From: Parendozoicomonas haliclonae
GTDB lineage: Bacteria; Pseudomonadota; Gammaproteobacteria; Pseudomonadales; Endozoicomonadaceae
Assembly (NCBI RefSeq): GCF_900174585.1
Contig: NZ_FWPT01000001.1
Location: forward strand, 248,001-312,000
Reading direction: 5' to 3'
Length of the DNA stretch: 64,000 nt
Below the pieces are notes generated by a model. It had not been told where the DNA came from and did not search any database. It saw only the letters and a list, made by a program, of their open reading frames with translations. The position numbers were made by a program, and so were the translations under genes. Shown here piece after piece: positions 9,042-17,306 of the stretch. How positions within the stretch are numbered: position 1 is the stretch's first letter; each line of letters opens with the position of its first letter.

Positions 9042-9925
9042 TTACCGTGAACAGTTATTTCTGTGGGGCTGGCCTCATGGACGCCGGTCTTACCCGAGCG
9101 GGTATAAAGATCGGACAGGCATTCGAGCTGGATAAAGACGCCTGCACAACATACCGAGCCAACTTCGGCGACCACTTGGAACAGTGCGACCTGACCCAGA
9201 AACTCGTTCTGGAACAAGACACCTGTGACGGGATGGTGTTTACCTACCCCTGCACTAAATATTCCTCGGCTGGGGAAATGCACGGAACCCGTCTCGGCGA
9301 TGACCTGTTCCTTCACGCCCTTCGCCACTTGGCTGTAGCGCGACCAGAATTTTACGTGGTGGAAAATGTACCGGGTATGGCCGCCTTTCCGCTGGTGATG
9401 GAGGCCATGAGCAAGATGCCGGACTACTACGTCCAAATCTTCGCCCCGGTTGAAGCAACGACTTGGCTCCCACAACGCCGCAGCCGACTAATCATTGTCG
9501 GGACAAAACGCAGCTTCAACATGCGCCCCCCAGAAGCCACTCGCCCGGTCACCCTGGCAGAAATTATTGAAGACGATCCGCGAGTGACTTATCACAAGTC
9601 GATAGCAAAAAGGATGAACGGTGAATACCGCGACCGCCCGATTATTTCCGACCCTGCGAAGGGAGACGTTGCGCCCTGTGCAGTGGCGCACTACTCGAAA
9701 GATAGAAGTACGCGCCTCGTCGTGGATCGTCGTTACAAACTTGGCGTCCGGCCTTACTCGGTTCGTGAATACGCCCGACTCCAAGGACTCCCAGACACCT
9801 TTCATTTTCCCGTAACTGATAACGCCGCCATGAAGCAGATTGGCAATGGTGTCCCTGAACCGATTGGTTTCTGGGTGGGTACGGAACTGACCCGGTACAT
9901 GAAGCAGGAGAAGCTGGCGGCATGA
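9038..9925 (+). CDS. DNA (cytosine-5) methyltransferase, orphan, phage-encoded
   Basis: 295 residues. Motif I region at the start (NSYFCGAGLMDAGLTRAGI), motif IV with catalytic Cys in TYPCTKYSSAGE, motif VI VENVPG, motif VIII QRRSRLI, motif IX RPYSVREYARLQGLPD and motif X QIGNGVP. The target-recognition region between VIII and IX is short. Motif IV has PCTKYS instead of the usual PCQ-x-FS. No restriction endonuclease is adjacent, so it probably protects phage DNA or regulates. ATGA overlaps on both sides. Confidence 0.88.
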   Translation: MITVNSYFCGAGLMDAGLTRAGIKIGQAFELDKDACTTYRANFGDHLEQCDLTQKLVLEQDTCDGMVFTYPCTKYSSAGEMHGTRLGDDLFLHALRHLAVARPEFYVVENVPGMAAFPLVMEAMSKMPDYYVQIFAPVEATTWLPQRRSRLIIVGTKRSFNMRPPEATRPVTLAEIIEDDPRVTYHKSIAKRMNGEYRDRPIISDPAKGDVAPCAVAHYSKDRSTRLVVDRRYKLGVRPYSVREYARLQGLPDTFHFPVTDNAAMKQIGNGVPEPIGFWVGTELTRYMKQEKLAA

Positions 9926-10149
9926 AGATCGTGACCCGACAGGAAGCCAAAGCCCTGAAACTGAAACGCTATTACACCGGGGAACCGTGTCACCGGGGGC
10001 ACTATGACGAGCGGACTTTAGCCAGTGGGGAATGTATCACCTGTCACCGGATACGGATTCAGGGGATGCGGAGAAAACGTAAAGAGGTTATGTCGTTCCT
10101 GACGGCTGGCACGACTCTTGGGGTAATGCCGAAGAAGGAGGCAGCGTAA
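9922..10149 (+). CDS. Small Cys/His zinc-binding phage protein
   Basis: 75 residues. The core GEPCHRGHYDERTLASGECITCHRIR has the C-x-RGH ... C-x2-C arrangement seen at the front of small HNH-related and zinc-finger phage proteins. No HNH catalytic triad is visible. Basic helix follows (GMRRKRKEVM). Translationally coupled upstream (ATGA) and downstream (TAATG). Confidence 0.55.
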   Translation: MKIVTRQEAKALKLKRYYTGEPCHRGHYDERTLASGECITCHRIRIQGMRRKRKEVMSFLTAGTTLGVMPKKEAA

Positions 10150-10493
10150 TGTTCAACTTTTGGCCTTTCAACATCAAGCGGAAGCGTGAAGAACACCGAA
10201 GAGAAATCGAACGGATGGAAATCGAGTTCCAGTTAATCCGCGAGGAAGCGAAGAAAGCACTGGAAGTTTCTGCCGCTCGACACAACGGGCGTTTAGCGCG
10301 GAAGGATAACCAGTCTCGAGTAGTCGCTACCCAGCACCAACAGGCGGACACGACTACCGCTTTTGTAGCGGGAACGATGGTCGCCGACTCCGGCTCCTGT
10401 TCCCCAAGCAGCTCAGGTTCCAGCAGCTCTTACAGCTCGAGCAGCTACGACTCCGGTTCCTCTTTCAGCAGCAGTGGCGGGGGTGACTGCTAA
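10149..10493 (+). CDS. Coiled-coil protein with Ser-rich tail
   Basis: 114 residues. Residues 10-50 are a highly charged helix (RKREEHRREIERMEIEFQLIREEAKKALE). From about residue 80 the chain is a Ser/Gly/Tyr low-complexity tail ending GGGDC. The N-terminus MFNFWPF could act as an aromatic membrane anchor. No homologue recognised. Confidence 0.55.
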   Translation: MFNFWPFNIKRKREEHRREIERMEIEFQLIREEAKKALEVSAARHNGRLARKDNQSRVVATQHQQADTTTAFVAGTMVADSGSCSPSSSGSSSSYSSSSYDSGSSFSSSGGGDC

Positions 10494-10524
10494 ACACCAA
10501 CCTCGAAACCTTGAGACAATAATT

Positions 10525-11514
10525 ATGAATACTTGGAACTTCCGGGCGATGCTGGTTGCTTGCTGCACTTCTGCGGCGCTGACAGTCGCCCTTTTTTGGT
10601 CTTTCTCGACCGGCCTTCTGGCACTGGCCTTTGCCGCAATCGCTTTGGTTGTGGAGTGGGCACGATTCGCCGCACTGGAAAGAGCGGTTGAGCGAATCCA
10701 TGTTCCGGCTGAACGCTGGAACTTCACCCTCTGGCTGGTGCTGACGTTGGTCAGTGTCCTTGCCAGTGTAGCCACGATCAACAAGGGGGCTATCTCGGCT
10801 GGGGAAACCTCGCCTCAACGGGCAGTCCTCCTTGCCCAGATCGACAATGTTCAGAGCGTTATCGACCAGAATAACCAGTTTATTGCTCGGTACACAGAAT
10901 TGGACAGGCTACAGGCAGACGCCCGCCCCATCCAAGCTGAGAACCTGAAACTGCTGGAACAGTTGACCAGTTACCAGAACCAACTCGCAGCACTGAAAGC
11001 ACCCGTGCCAAACGAGCTGCAAGCATTGGCGGTAGGTGTGACTGCTTTGGTTGGGGGGAAACCGGATAAAGTGATGTGGTGGTTGGTTGTCGGGTTCAGT
11101 GTCGCCCTGGAAGTTGTTGCTGCGTGGCTCGTTTGGGTTCACGCCATGAGTGTTCGTGAGACTCCGAAACCTGCAACGCCTAAAGTGGAACCGGCGAAGC
11201 CTGAACCTGAACCGGTATACGAAACAGTGGAGCGGTCGGCCTTGGAGGTTATGACTGACCCCGATCCCCACGCCCCACTGACAACGGTCAGGAAAATAAA
11301 GCCAGTCCCGGCGAACGATGACCTCTACACCCGGATCAAGAAACTGGTGATAGAGGAACAGGCGTTGCCCCCTGTCCAACGGCGTATTGCTGCTGAACTG
11401 AAAGTGGGGGCTGCTCGGGTTAAAGCGGTACTTGAGAAGCTGGCGGAAGAAGAGTTGCTGGTAAAAGAGTCGAACGGCTCTTTTATAATGCCACCGGAAC
11501 CGCTTGCGGAGTAA
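10525..11514 (+). CDS. Multi-pass membrane protein with C-terminal winged helix
   Basis: 329 residues. Hydrophobic segments near residues 7-28, 29-45, 66-86 and 188-212. Between the third and fourth lies a coiled coil (AQIDNVQSVIDQNNQFIARYTELDRLQ...). A Pro/Glu linker (about 220-255) leads to a winged-helix-like C-terminus (LYTRIKKLVIEEQALPPVQRRIAAEL, then VGAARVKAVLEKLAEEELLV). Such a fusion could tether DNA or sense the membrane; the function is unknown. The ATG at 10525 was chosen over an in-frame GTG at 10474 lying inside the preceding gene. Ends in a convergent overlap with the structural block. Confidence 0.6.
   Translation: MNTWNFRAMLVACCTSAALTVALFWSFSTGLLALAFAAIALVVEWARFAALERAVERIHVPAERWNFTLWLVLTLVSVLASVATINKGAISAGETSPQRAVLLAQIDNVQSVIDQNNQFIARYTELDRLQADARPIQAENLKLLEQLTSYQNQLAALKAPVPNELQALAVGVTALVGGKPDKVMWWLVVGFSVALEVVAAWLVWVHAMSVRETPKPATPKVEPAKPEPEPVYETVERSALEVMTDPDPHAPLTTVRKIKPVPANDDLYTRIKKLVIEEQALPPVQRRIAAELKVGAARVKAVLEKLAEEELLVKESNGSFIMPPEPLAE
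11463..11484. terminator. Candidate bidirectional terminator at convergent junction
   Basis: AAAAGAGTCG-AA-CGGCTCTTTT, 10 pairs with one G-U, with A and T runs on the two sides. It lies inside the last codons of the rightward membrane-protein gene and just beyond the stop of the leftward structural operon. Confidence 0.4.
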
Positions 11515-11698
11515 CGTCACCCGGAGCTTTGGCGGTCGCCATGATCTGCCGAAGCTCCGCCCTTCTGACCCGAACCGGGTGGTCTTCTGGGAGCAGCTTT
11601 TCCAGCTCCTTCATCAACTCAAAACTACTCTGTGCATACTCGGTGCTGGCCTTGTTATATTCGGCGTAGTCGTCCTTATACGTCTGCAAACGTGACAC
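11483..11698 (-). CDS. Small helical phage protein, 71 aa
   Basis: Last gene of the leftward structural operon. Predicted helical and charged (SFELMKELEKLLPEDHPVRVRRAELRQIM). GTG start with TAAGGAG ten bases upstream. Overlaps the preceding gene by 23 bases and the convergent gene by 32. No family recognised; the position suggests a tail-fibre accessory or assembly helper. Confidence 0.5.
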   Translation of the reverse strand: MSRLQTYKDDYAEYNKASTEYAQSSFELMKELEKLLPEDHPVRVRRAELRQIMATAKAPGDVTPQAVPVAL

Positions 11699-12065
11699 TG
11701 ATTATCTGCTCCTTATATGGGAAGTTGGTTAGCGTGAGGCGGAACGTGCCCGGTATCTCACTTGTCCATTCCAGTACACCGTCATCTATAACGGCCTGAC
11801 CACCGGGGTAGAAAACAAGGGTGTTGTCTGGGACGCCGGAGATAACTAAATCTTCGCCAACAGTAGTGGGTTTCTGGATCGAGATACCCATAGTCGGGCG
11901 ATCCAGAACTTCCCCGGCTTTAATGTATTTCTCACCATTATCGAACTCACCCAGACACACGGCAAAACCTTCCCGCCTCTGCGCATAAAGACCATCCATA
12001 TCGGAGCTGGAAATCACCCCTTCGATCTGGCCTGTCTTCTCGTTGTACACGGTTCCTATGAACAT
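11676..12065 (-). CDS. Tail-fibre-associated protein, 129 aa
   Basis: Begins MFIGTVYNEKTGQIEGVISSSD and continues with a beta-rich body (GEVLDRPTMGISIQKPTT ... LTNFPYKEQIISVTF). This pattern is common in small proteins encoded just after tail-fibre or tail-tip genes, where they may be tip or assembly factors. ATG start overlapping the upstream stop. No enzymatic motif. Confidence 0.5.
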   Translation of the reverse strand: MFIGTVYNEKTGQIEGVISSSDMDGLYAQRREGFAVCLGEFDNGEKYIKAGEVLDRPTMGISIQKPTTVGEDLVISGVPDNTLVFYPGGQAVIDDGVLEWTSEIPGTFRLTLTNFPYKEQIISVTFADV

Positions 12066-12697
12066 TATCCCTTCCAGACCCCTACCAAGATTTTTGAAGA
12101 TATTTCTGCGTAGTCATTGTTCAAGACGGTATTTAAAACAACGTCCCCGTCACGAAGACGCTTTTTTGTACCCCTCGATTGGTAACCGATCGTTCGGAAA
12201 CGGAAAGTCGTAGGGGTATTTGGGGCTGCGCTAAACACAAAGCGGCAGAACGAAGCCTCGTCGAGTGTTCGGTTGTTGGATATGTAATCGACGCCGGACA
12301 TATCTTTAATGAGTGCAGCGAACTTTGAGCCAGTAACGCCTGTGAACAACTTCGACCCGTTTTTATAAAGCTCTACCCCGACCTTCCGAACAGTATCAGA
12401 ACCTTGGTACGCAATAGGGGTATCGTCTCCGACCCAATGGAAAGTGATAGGGATTACGATTTCTTGGATCATCGCAAACGGAGAACCGGGGATCGTAAAC
12501 GTGAAATCCCGTTTGTTTGTGGGCGTGAATTGATACCAGCTACTCACGCACCCATCTTTCAGGTTGATTTCTCGAACAGCATTGGCGTTATTAGTGGCAA
12601 AAGAGCCGCTGAAAGTACCTGTCGCCGCTGCCATGTGTCCACGGATTATTGTCGTGGTGTCGTTAAACTCCGCCCAACCATCAGGTACGCTAGTCAC
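12065..12697 (-). CDS. Tail-tip/fibre paralogue A
   Basis: 210 residues from a GTG start that overlaps the previous stop (GTGACTAG) and has GGGAGA six bases upstream. An ATG 20 codons earlier would add an apparent lipobox-like start (LLLAGC) but with a 68-base overlap; I consider it less likely. Near its N-terminus the module TTIIRGHMAAATGTFSGSF ... INL is shared with the next two upstream genes. The rest is beta-rich (FTFTIPGSPFAMIQEIVIPITFHW). Probably a virion surface protein. Confidence 0.5.
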   Translation of the reverse strand: MTSVPDGWAEFNDTTTIIRGHMAAATGTFSGSFATNNANAVREINLKDGCVSSWYQFTPTNKRDFTFTIPGSPFAMIQEIVIPITFHWVGDDTPIAYQGSDTVRKVGVELYKNGSKLFTGVTGSKFAALIKDMSGVDYISNNRTLDEASFCRFVFSAAPNTPTTFRFRTIGYQSRGTKKRLRDGDVVLNTVLNNDYAEISSKILVGVWKG

Positions 12698-13343
12698 TAC
12701 CGGTCTCCCGCATATATTTAACCAACAGCCAGCCAGAAGCAGATACGCCAGTTTCATAGGCCACGATACTGATTCGCGCTGACTTGGTGATTTTGTGAAG
12801 ACCTACATGGGTAAACACCTGACTCCCGACATGAGACCGGAACCGAGAAATATCGGGCACGGTCAACGTGGATCGTGGAGCCATAGCAGCCATATTCCGA
12901 AGATATACATCGTTGAGGTTGGGGATAATGCCACCACCCCCGCCCGGATCAGGCGGCTCGGGGTCTGGGGGGTCAGGATCAGGCGGCAATGGGTCAGGAG
13001 TGTACCCATCTGGCGGGGGAGGGATAACGCCGGTAGCCCAGCTGGGCATAGAGTCGTATACACCGTGAAGGGCAACATGACTGGCCTTGTCTGCGTAGGC
13101 GTTAATCTCAATATATTGGTAGTCCCCGTTCGGAACCACATTCACCGACAACATATCCGCGCCCTTGGTGACCTGCTTCGGGGACTCGTAGCGGACGTAT
13201 TGCAGGTAGGAGACTTCGCCAGCCCCAATGTTTATGGTGTCCACGGCGTCGATAGCACTGGCGGCCATCTTGAACTTCGCAGAGCCAGTCGCACCGATTA
13301 GCTGCCCCCGAAACAGAACATCGTTAATCTCGAAGTAACTCAT
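12690..13343 (-). CDS. Tail-tip/fibre paralogue B with Pro-rich hinge
   Basis: 217 residues. Residues 8-42 carry the shared module (VLFRGQLIGATGSAKF ... VDTINIG). A Pro/Asp hinge at about 108-140 (repeats of PDP and PPDPEP, then five Gly) separates it from a second domain, NLNDVYLRNMAAMAPRST onward. Translationally coupled to both neighbours. Likely an elongated fibre or tip subunit. Confidence 0.5.
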   Translation of the reverse strand: MSYFEINDVLFRGQLIGATGSAKFKMAASAIDAVDTINIGAGEVSYLQYVRYESPKQVTKGADMLSVNVVPNGDYQYIEINAYADKASHVALHGVYDSMPSWATGVIPPPPDGYTPDPLPPDPDPPDPEPPDPGGGGGIIPNLNDVYLRNMAAMAPRSTLTVPDISRFRSHVGSQVFTHVGLHKITKSARISIVAYETGVSASGWLLVKYMRETGSD

Positions 13344-13957
13344 TTCTTTATAAAGTCCACCTTGAGAGTGATGTCGGTGAAAACCGGATAAACAGTCGTA
13401 GAGGCGTCATTCCACCGCCAATTCACATCGACAACATGGCTACCCGCGCCGACCGATTTAGCCCCCATGTGGAGCATCCGTTTTTCTGTGATGTAGTAAG
13501 TACCCCACGGCTGCGCCCCGGTGTTGAATATCGTTTCCCCGGCAATGTTCATTTCATGCCAACACACGAAGTTTGTGCCGGAATCGTCATCGTCGGCGTT
13601 ATCGAGGTTGTACTGGCAGGTAACCAGAAGAACGCCGGACTCCCCGGACGGGACGTTGCAATTTAACCGGATCAGGTTGTGGTAAATGTTATCGCCACCC
13701 CCACTAAACCCGTCCCCATACCAACGCTTTGGGATATGGGCGAGCCAGTGGCGGGCAACGGCTCTGCCGCCGATAGTGAGGTTCTTAACAACATGCAGAG
13801 CGCTGGTCGTCAGCTTCCCGGCAAACGTACCCTCCATAGAGGAAATATCCGCCCGGAAAATGGCGTTGTTGAACTCGGCTTTGTAGTCTCGGGTTACCTC
13901 CGTCCCGTCTACCATGTAGAACGTCCGACGGAGGCTACCTACTTTTTTAGTATCCAC
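13340..13957 (-). CDS. Tail-tip/fibre paralogue C
   Basis: 205 residues, GTG start. Residues about 27-62 (AEFNNAIFRADISSMEGTF ... KNLTIGG) are the shared module of this tandem gene set. The remainder is beta-rich with several aromatic turns and ends WRWNDASTTVYPVFTDITLKV. Overlaps the preceding gene by 19 bases. Confidence 0.5.
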   Translation of the reverse strand: MDTKKVGSLRRTFYMVDGTEVTRDYKAEFNNAIFRADISSMEGTFAGKLTTSALHVVKNLTIGGRAVARHWLAHIPKRWYGDGFSGGGDNIYHNLIRLNCNVPSGESGVLLVTCQYNLDNADDDDSGTNFVCWHEMNIAGETIFNTGAQPWGTYYITEKRMLHMGAKSVGAGSHVVDVNWRWNDASTTVYPVFTDITLKVDFIKK

Positions 13958-14955
13958 CCCGTGCTACCAGGGACGTAATTGTCGGACCTCAATTCCCCGG
14001 CGATCTTGGCACTGGTTATCGTGGCGTTGTTTATGTTGGCGGAGACGAAGTTACCGATGTTGCCCGTCAGCTTATCCACCGTGAGGTCAGAGATAGCGGC
14101 ACTCTTAATGGTGGCGTTCTTAATGAAAGCACCATCCATCACGACCCGGTTACCATCAACGGCAAACGTGAGTCCGGTTTTACCCGGAGAGCCAACCCCG
14201 AAGGTGTCCACTCGGAACAGAGCTGCGCTGGTCTGACCATCGTTGTTCATGGCGAAGCCAGTGGAGTAACCATCGACGGTCATTCGGACGCCCCACTTAC
14301 CGCCATGCTGCTCGATCTTATCAACCTCGGCACTCAGGGCATTATCCAGCTCCCGCATACCGACTTTGCCAGCGATGGCATCCAGAACCCATTCGGGATC
14401 TTCTTTGGTCGTGGCTTCAATGCCTTCGGAGCCATGCCATGCGCTATGGCCTATCTCGTTTACGTGGCGTATCCAGTAGAAGTACGTGGATTGGGGTTCG
14501 ACCACATCGGCGAAGATGCCTCCAGCACCCGTACCGACAAATTCTTTCGTATCGAAATCGTCCGTTTCGGAACGCCAAACTTCTGTGATCGTTACGTACC
14601 AGAACGGCGGGGGCATATCCCAAGTAAGGTACACGTTCTGGATCGTAGTACGGGACGCCGCATTGGTGGGCGCACCCGGTACGGCGGTTGGTTTGTCTCG
14701 ATCCGGGCGAACACCTACACCAGAACCACTGGAACCCCCAGACCCGCTACTACCAGACCCGGAGCCGCCAACACCGACATACATGCCACCCTCGAAATCC
14801 CGGTGTGTGACAGCACGATCCAGTGGGTCGCCCCTGTGCCCAGCCTGAACCTGTAGGGCTTCCTGCATCTGGTTAAGGTACTGGCGAAGTGCTGGGTCAA
14901 CATTGGCAGGGACAGGGAGCATCCCCGGCGTCCCTCGATTTGGTCTCCGGCTCAC
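13939..14955 (-). CDS. Tail tip protein with fibronectin III and DUF1983-like end
   Basis: 338 residues. A Gly/Ser linker at about 58-80 leads into a fibronectin-III-like domain (PGAPTNAASRTTIQNVYLTWDMPPPFWYVTI, then TYFYWIRHVN). The last 120 residues (GVRMTVDGYSTGFAMNNDGQ ... DLTVDKLTGNIGNFVSANINNATI) match the C-terminal region of phage J-type host-specificity proteins. GTG start with GGAGG, overlapping the previous stop. Likely contacts the host surface. Confidence 0.65.
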   Translation of the reverse strand: MSRRPNRGTPGMLPVPANVDPALRQYLNQMQEALQVQAGHRGDPLDRAVTHRDFEGGMYVGVGGSGSGSSGSGGSSGSGVGVRPDRDKPTAVPGAPTNAASRTTIQNVYLTWDMPPPFWYVTITEVWRSETDDFDTKEFVGTGAGGIFADVVEPQSTYFYWIRHVNEIGHSAWHGSEGIEATTKEDPEWVLDAIAGKVGMRELDNALSAEVDKIEQHGGKWGVRMTVDGYSTGFAMNNDGQTSAALFRVDTFGVGSPGKTGLTFAVDGNRVVMDGAFIKNATIKSAAISDLTVDKLTGNIGNFVSANINNATITSAKIAGELRSDNYVPGSTGWILKK

Positions 14956-16616
14956 TTAACCTCCCCCATGCTGCCATAGATACCGATCATTTCTATGGAG
15001 TTGGAGGACTCAACCTCGAACTGCCACCGCTTCGACTCTGGGAGTAGTGGTAACCGGAAAGGCACGTTGCCGTGAATGTCAGCCTCGAAAACCAGCGAGT
15101 CGTCAGCCCACAAACGGAACTTGTTTACCCCTCTGGCCTCGAGGCGACCAACAGCAAAGAAAACAAGCTGGGGCAGGACAAACTCTTTCGACCGCCAGCG
15201 GTAAGGTAGTTTTTCGCCCTCGTTAAATTCCCCCAGGTTGGATTCGTCACCTTCGCCGTAAACGACAAACGTCTTATCGGTTTCGATGTCGTAGTAGTAG
15301 GACTTTACTCGTAGGCCAGAAGTGTTCGTGAAAGTCGCCGTGTCCCCAGCCGGGTCGAAACAGAATCCCAGACCTGTCTCCGGGTTCTCAGCGAAATACT
15401 TACCCTCATGCTTGTAGGCGATTAGCTTGGAAGGCTTAAACGACTGCCACTGTTCACGGGTGAAGAACATACTGGTGACAATTTGCGTTGATGCGCCCTC
15501 GGCACGAACCAATCCGTCAGTGCTGGCGTACAAGGCATAACCGCCCATATCTACCATCGACTCTCGGGAGAGACAGGCGTGGTCAGAATCAATGGGCATA
15601 ATCGCCATCGCTGCCGGGTGGTTACCGGCAATGAGTACCGGCTGTTCGTCCGTGGCTACGAAGATGCCCCCATTAACCACGCAAGCTGCGACTGGTCGGT
15701 CAGAGTGGGCTTTGCGGTAGGCGGCTGGCCAAGCGTGGGGCAGGTATGGTTCGGAGAAACAGAACTGGTTGCCTGACCAACCAAACAGGAAACCACCGGG
15801 GCACTCGAGCATTTCAGCCAGAGCACCGTCAGGATATAGCGTCTTATCGTCGTTTGGTGGCTCTATCCAGTCTTCATTCGGTGCGACTTCCTGCAACTCT
15901 TTAGCGGGAGTCACATCGTCAAAGGTCTTGGCGTTGATTTCCACATCGCGGAGAAACTGGAACACGTTACCTTGCGTACCGGTGTTGTTCCGGTAGACAC
16001 GCCACTTTGCCCCCTCGGAAAAGTTGTAATCGCCAGCCGGGACTGCCGGTAGTGTCACCTCTACCACATCGAGGTAGTAAACGTCTGGGAGTGCTGCCGT
16101 AGCGAGCGACAAAGAGCCTTCATTACCAAAGGCGTCTACCAGCGAAAAACGGTAAGCCCGGTCATCGAAATCAAGCGGTGCGGCGTTTGGCTCCGGGCGT
16201 TCTTCCGGCAGCTCGCCAGCCTCATAACCTTCAACCTCAGTGCCCGGTTCCCACTTGTTTTTGACCACTGCATGAGTGGGTTCTGGCTTCGGGATACCGA
16301 GCCGAAACTCTTGGTCAAACGTGCGGAACTTCGGGTAGTCGGAGTCCGTGAAGAATATCCGCTCCCTGTCGTCATTCGGGATCGGTGTTCTTGCATAGGA
16401 TCGGCGGTGAACACTCTCGATCCACTTGCCCTGATACTTGAAGACGGTGGTCGTCTCGTTGTTTAGGCCAGACACGTTTTTGATGCCACGCCAGCCATCC
16501 AGCCGGGACTGATCCAGCCGGACGTTTTCCGCAACAGTCGCTATCTGGTCACTGAGCTTTTTGGGGCTGATCTTGGGGGCGATACCCCCAAAACCATCAA
16601 GAACTATGCTTGTCAT
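14952..16616 (-). CDS. Tail nozzle/hub-like structural protein, 554 aa
   Basis: Starts MTSIVLDGFGGIAPKISPKKL with AENVRLDQSRLDGWRGI, the opening style of podoviral tail hub/nozzle proteins (P22 gp10, T7 gp12 type), then many beta-strands consistent with a propeller-like body (GNQFCFSEPYLPHAWPAAYR, FVATDEQPVLIAGNHP). No catalytic motif. GAGGGG ribosome-binding site. Assignment rests on N-terminal style, length and context. Confidence 0.5.
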   Translation of the reverse strand: MTSIVLDGFGGIAPKISPKKLSDQIATVAENVRLDQSRLDGWRGIKNVSGLNNETTTVFKYQGKWIESVHRRSYARTPIPNDDRERIFFTDSDYPKFRTFDQEFRLGIPKPEPTHAVVKNKWEPGTEVEGYEAGELPEERPEPNAAPLDFDDRAYRFSLVDAFGNEGSLSLATAALPDVYYLDVVEVTLPAVPAGDYNFSEGAKWRVYRNNTGTQGNVFQFLRDVEINAKTFDDVTPAKELQEVAPNEDWIEPPNDDKTLYPDGALAEMLECPGGFLFGWSGNQFCFSEPYLPHAWPAAYRKAHSDRPVAACVVNGGIFVATDEQPVLIAGNHPAAMAIMPIDSDHACLSRESMVDMGGYALYASTDGLVRAEGASTQIVTSMFFTREQWQSFKPSKLIAYKHEGKYFAENPETGLGFCFDPAGDTATFTNTSGLRVKSYYYDIETDKTFVVYGEGDESNLGEFNEGEKLPYRWRSKEFVLPQLVFFAVGRLEARGVNKFRLWADDSLVFEADIHGNVPFRLPLLPESKRWQFEVESSNSIEMIGIYGSMGEVK

Positions 16617-16782
16617 CGCCCCTCACTGCTTTCTCGTAGTGCTTGAACCACTCGTCATCGCGGGTGTTCTTGGTGCTTTTGACGATCTTCTCCCCGAGCA
16701 TCAACATAAATTCGGTGAGGACTTTCTCTGCCAGAAAGCCAGCGATCATCTTGGTCAGAACCTTCATCAACAGAATTTTCAT
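16597..16782 (-). CDS. Small amphipathic protein next to endolysin
   Basis: 61 residues, AAGGAG ribosome-binding site. One long hydrophobic/amphipathic helix (ILLMKVLTKMIAGFLAEKVLTEFMLMLGEKI) followed by a charged tail. Its place between endolysin and tail genes makes a lysis accessory or holin-like role possible, but it lacks a classic two- or three-pass holin topology. Confidence 0.5.
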   Translation of the reverse strand: MKILLMKVLTKMIAGFLAEKVLTEFMLMLGEKIVKSTKNTRDDEWFKHYEKAVRGDDKHSS

Positions 16783-16791
16783 GGGGTCTCC

Positions 16792-17250
16792 TTACGCTCT
16801 GCGGTATACCGTCTCGCCATGCTCACGGCGGGCGATCAGGTCTTGTCGGCGTTTGCGGGTAGACGACAGACCGATGTGAACCCATGACTGGTGTTCTTCG
16901 ATGTTCTGGTCATACCCAACGTCAGCCATGTTTTCTCTGATGAAGTTCCACAGACTCGGGACGGACAGGCCAATGGCTTTGATGTCTGCGGCGAGGCATT
17001 CAATGTGCGCGGAAGTAGCGGAGCCTCGGACTTTGGCGTTCAGTGCCGGGGAGCGGTAAGCCGAGCTGACGACGATAGGAACGTCCTTACCAAAGTGCTG
17101 TTTCAGGCGGTCACGAAGAACCTGCAACCACTCAGCCAGCCGGTAAGCGTTTCCCTGTAAGTGGGAAGGGATTGAGTTATCGAGGTCGTACTTGATCGCC
17201 ATTGACGAGCGTTCAAGTTCTTCCTTGGAGAAGTTTGTGGTGAGTTGCAT
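16792..17250 (-). CDS. Endolysin, peptidase M15-type
   Basis: 152 residues. Zinc-peptidase fold of the M15 (D-Ala-D-Ala carboxypeptidase/L-Ala-D-Glu endopeptidase) group: VVSSAYRSPALNAKVRGSATSAH (first His) ... AADI (Asp) and WVHIGLS (last His). Cuts peptidoglycan cross-links or stems for lysis. An operator copy sits 13 bases before its start, so the gene heads a leftward transcription unit running through the tail-tip genes. Confidence 0.8.
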   Translation of the reverse strand: MQLTTNFSKEELERSSMAIKYDLDNSIPSHLQGNAYRLAEWLQVLRDRLKQHFGKDVPIVVSSAYRSPALNAKVRGSATSAHIECLAADIKAIGLSVPSLWNFIRENMADVGYDQNIEEHQSWVHIGLSSTRKRRQDLIARREHGETVYRRA

Positions 17251-17262
17251 TCCCGCTCCGCA

Positions 17263-17281
17263 TTATAGGCAGTCCCTATAT
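17263..17281. promoter_or_regulatory. Phage palindromic operator, copy 2
   Basis: TTATAGG-CAGTC-CCTATAT, 6 of 7 arm pairs, in the only gap between the small membrane protein and the endolysin; controls the endolysin-to-tail-tip unit by position. Confidence 0.75.
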
Positions 17282-17306
17282 TTTACGGGAACGGAAATGC
17301 TTTGTC

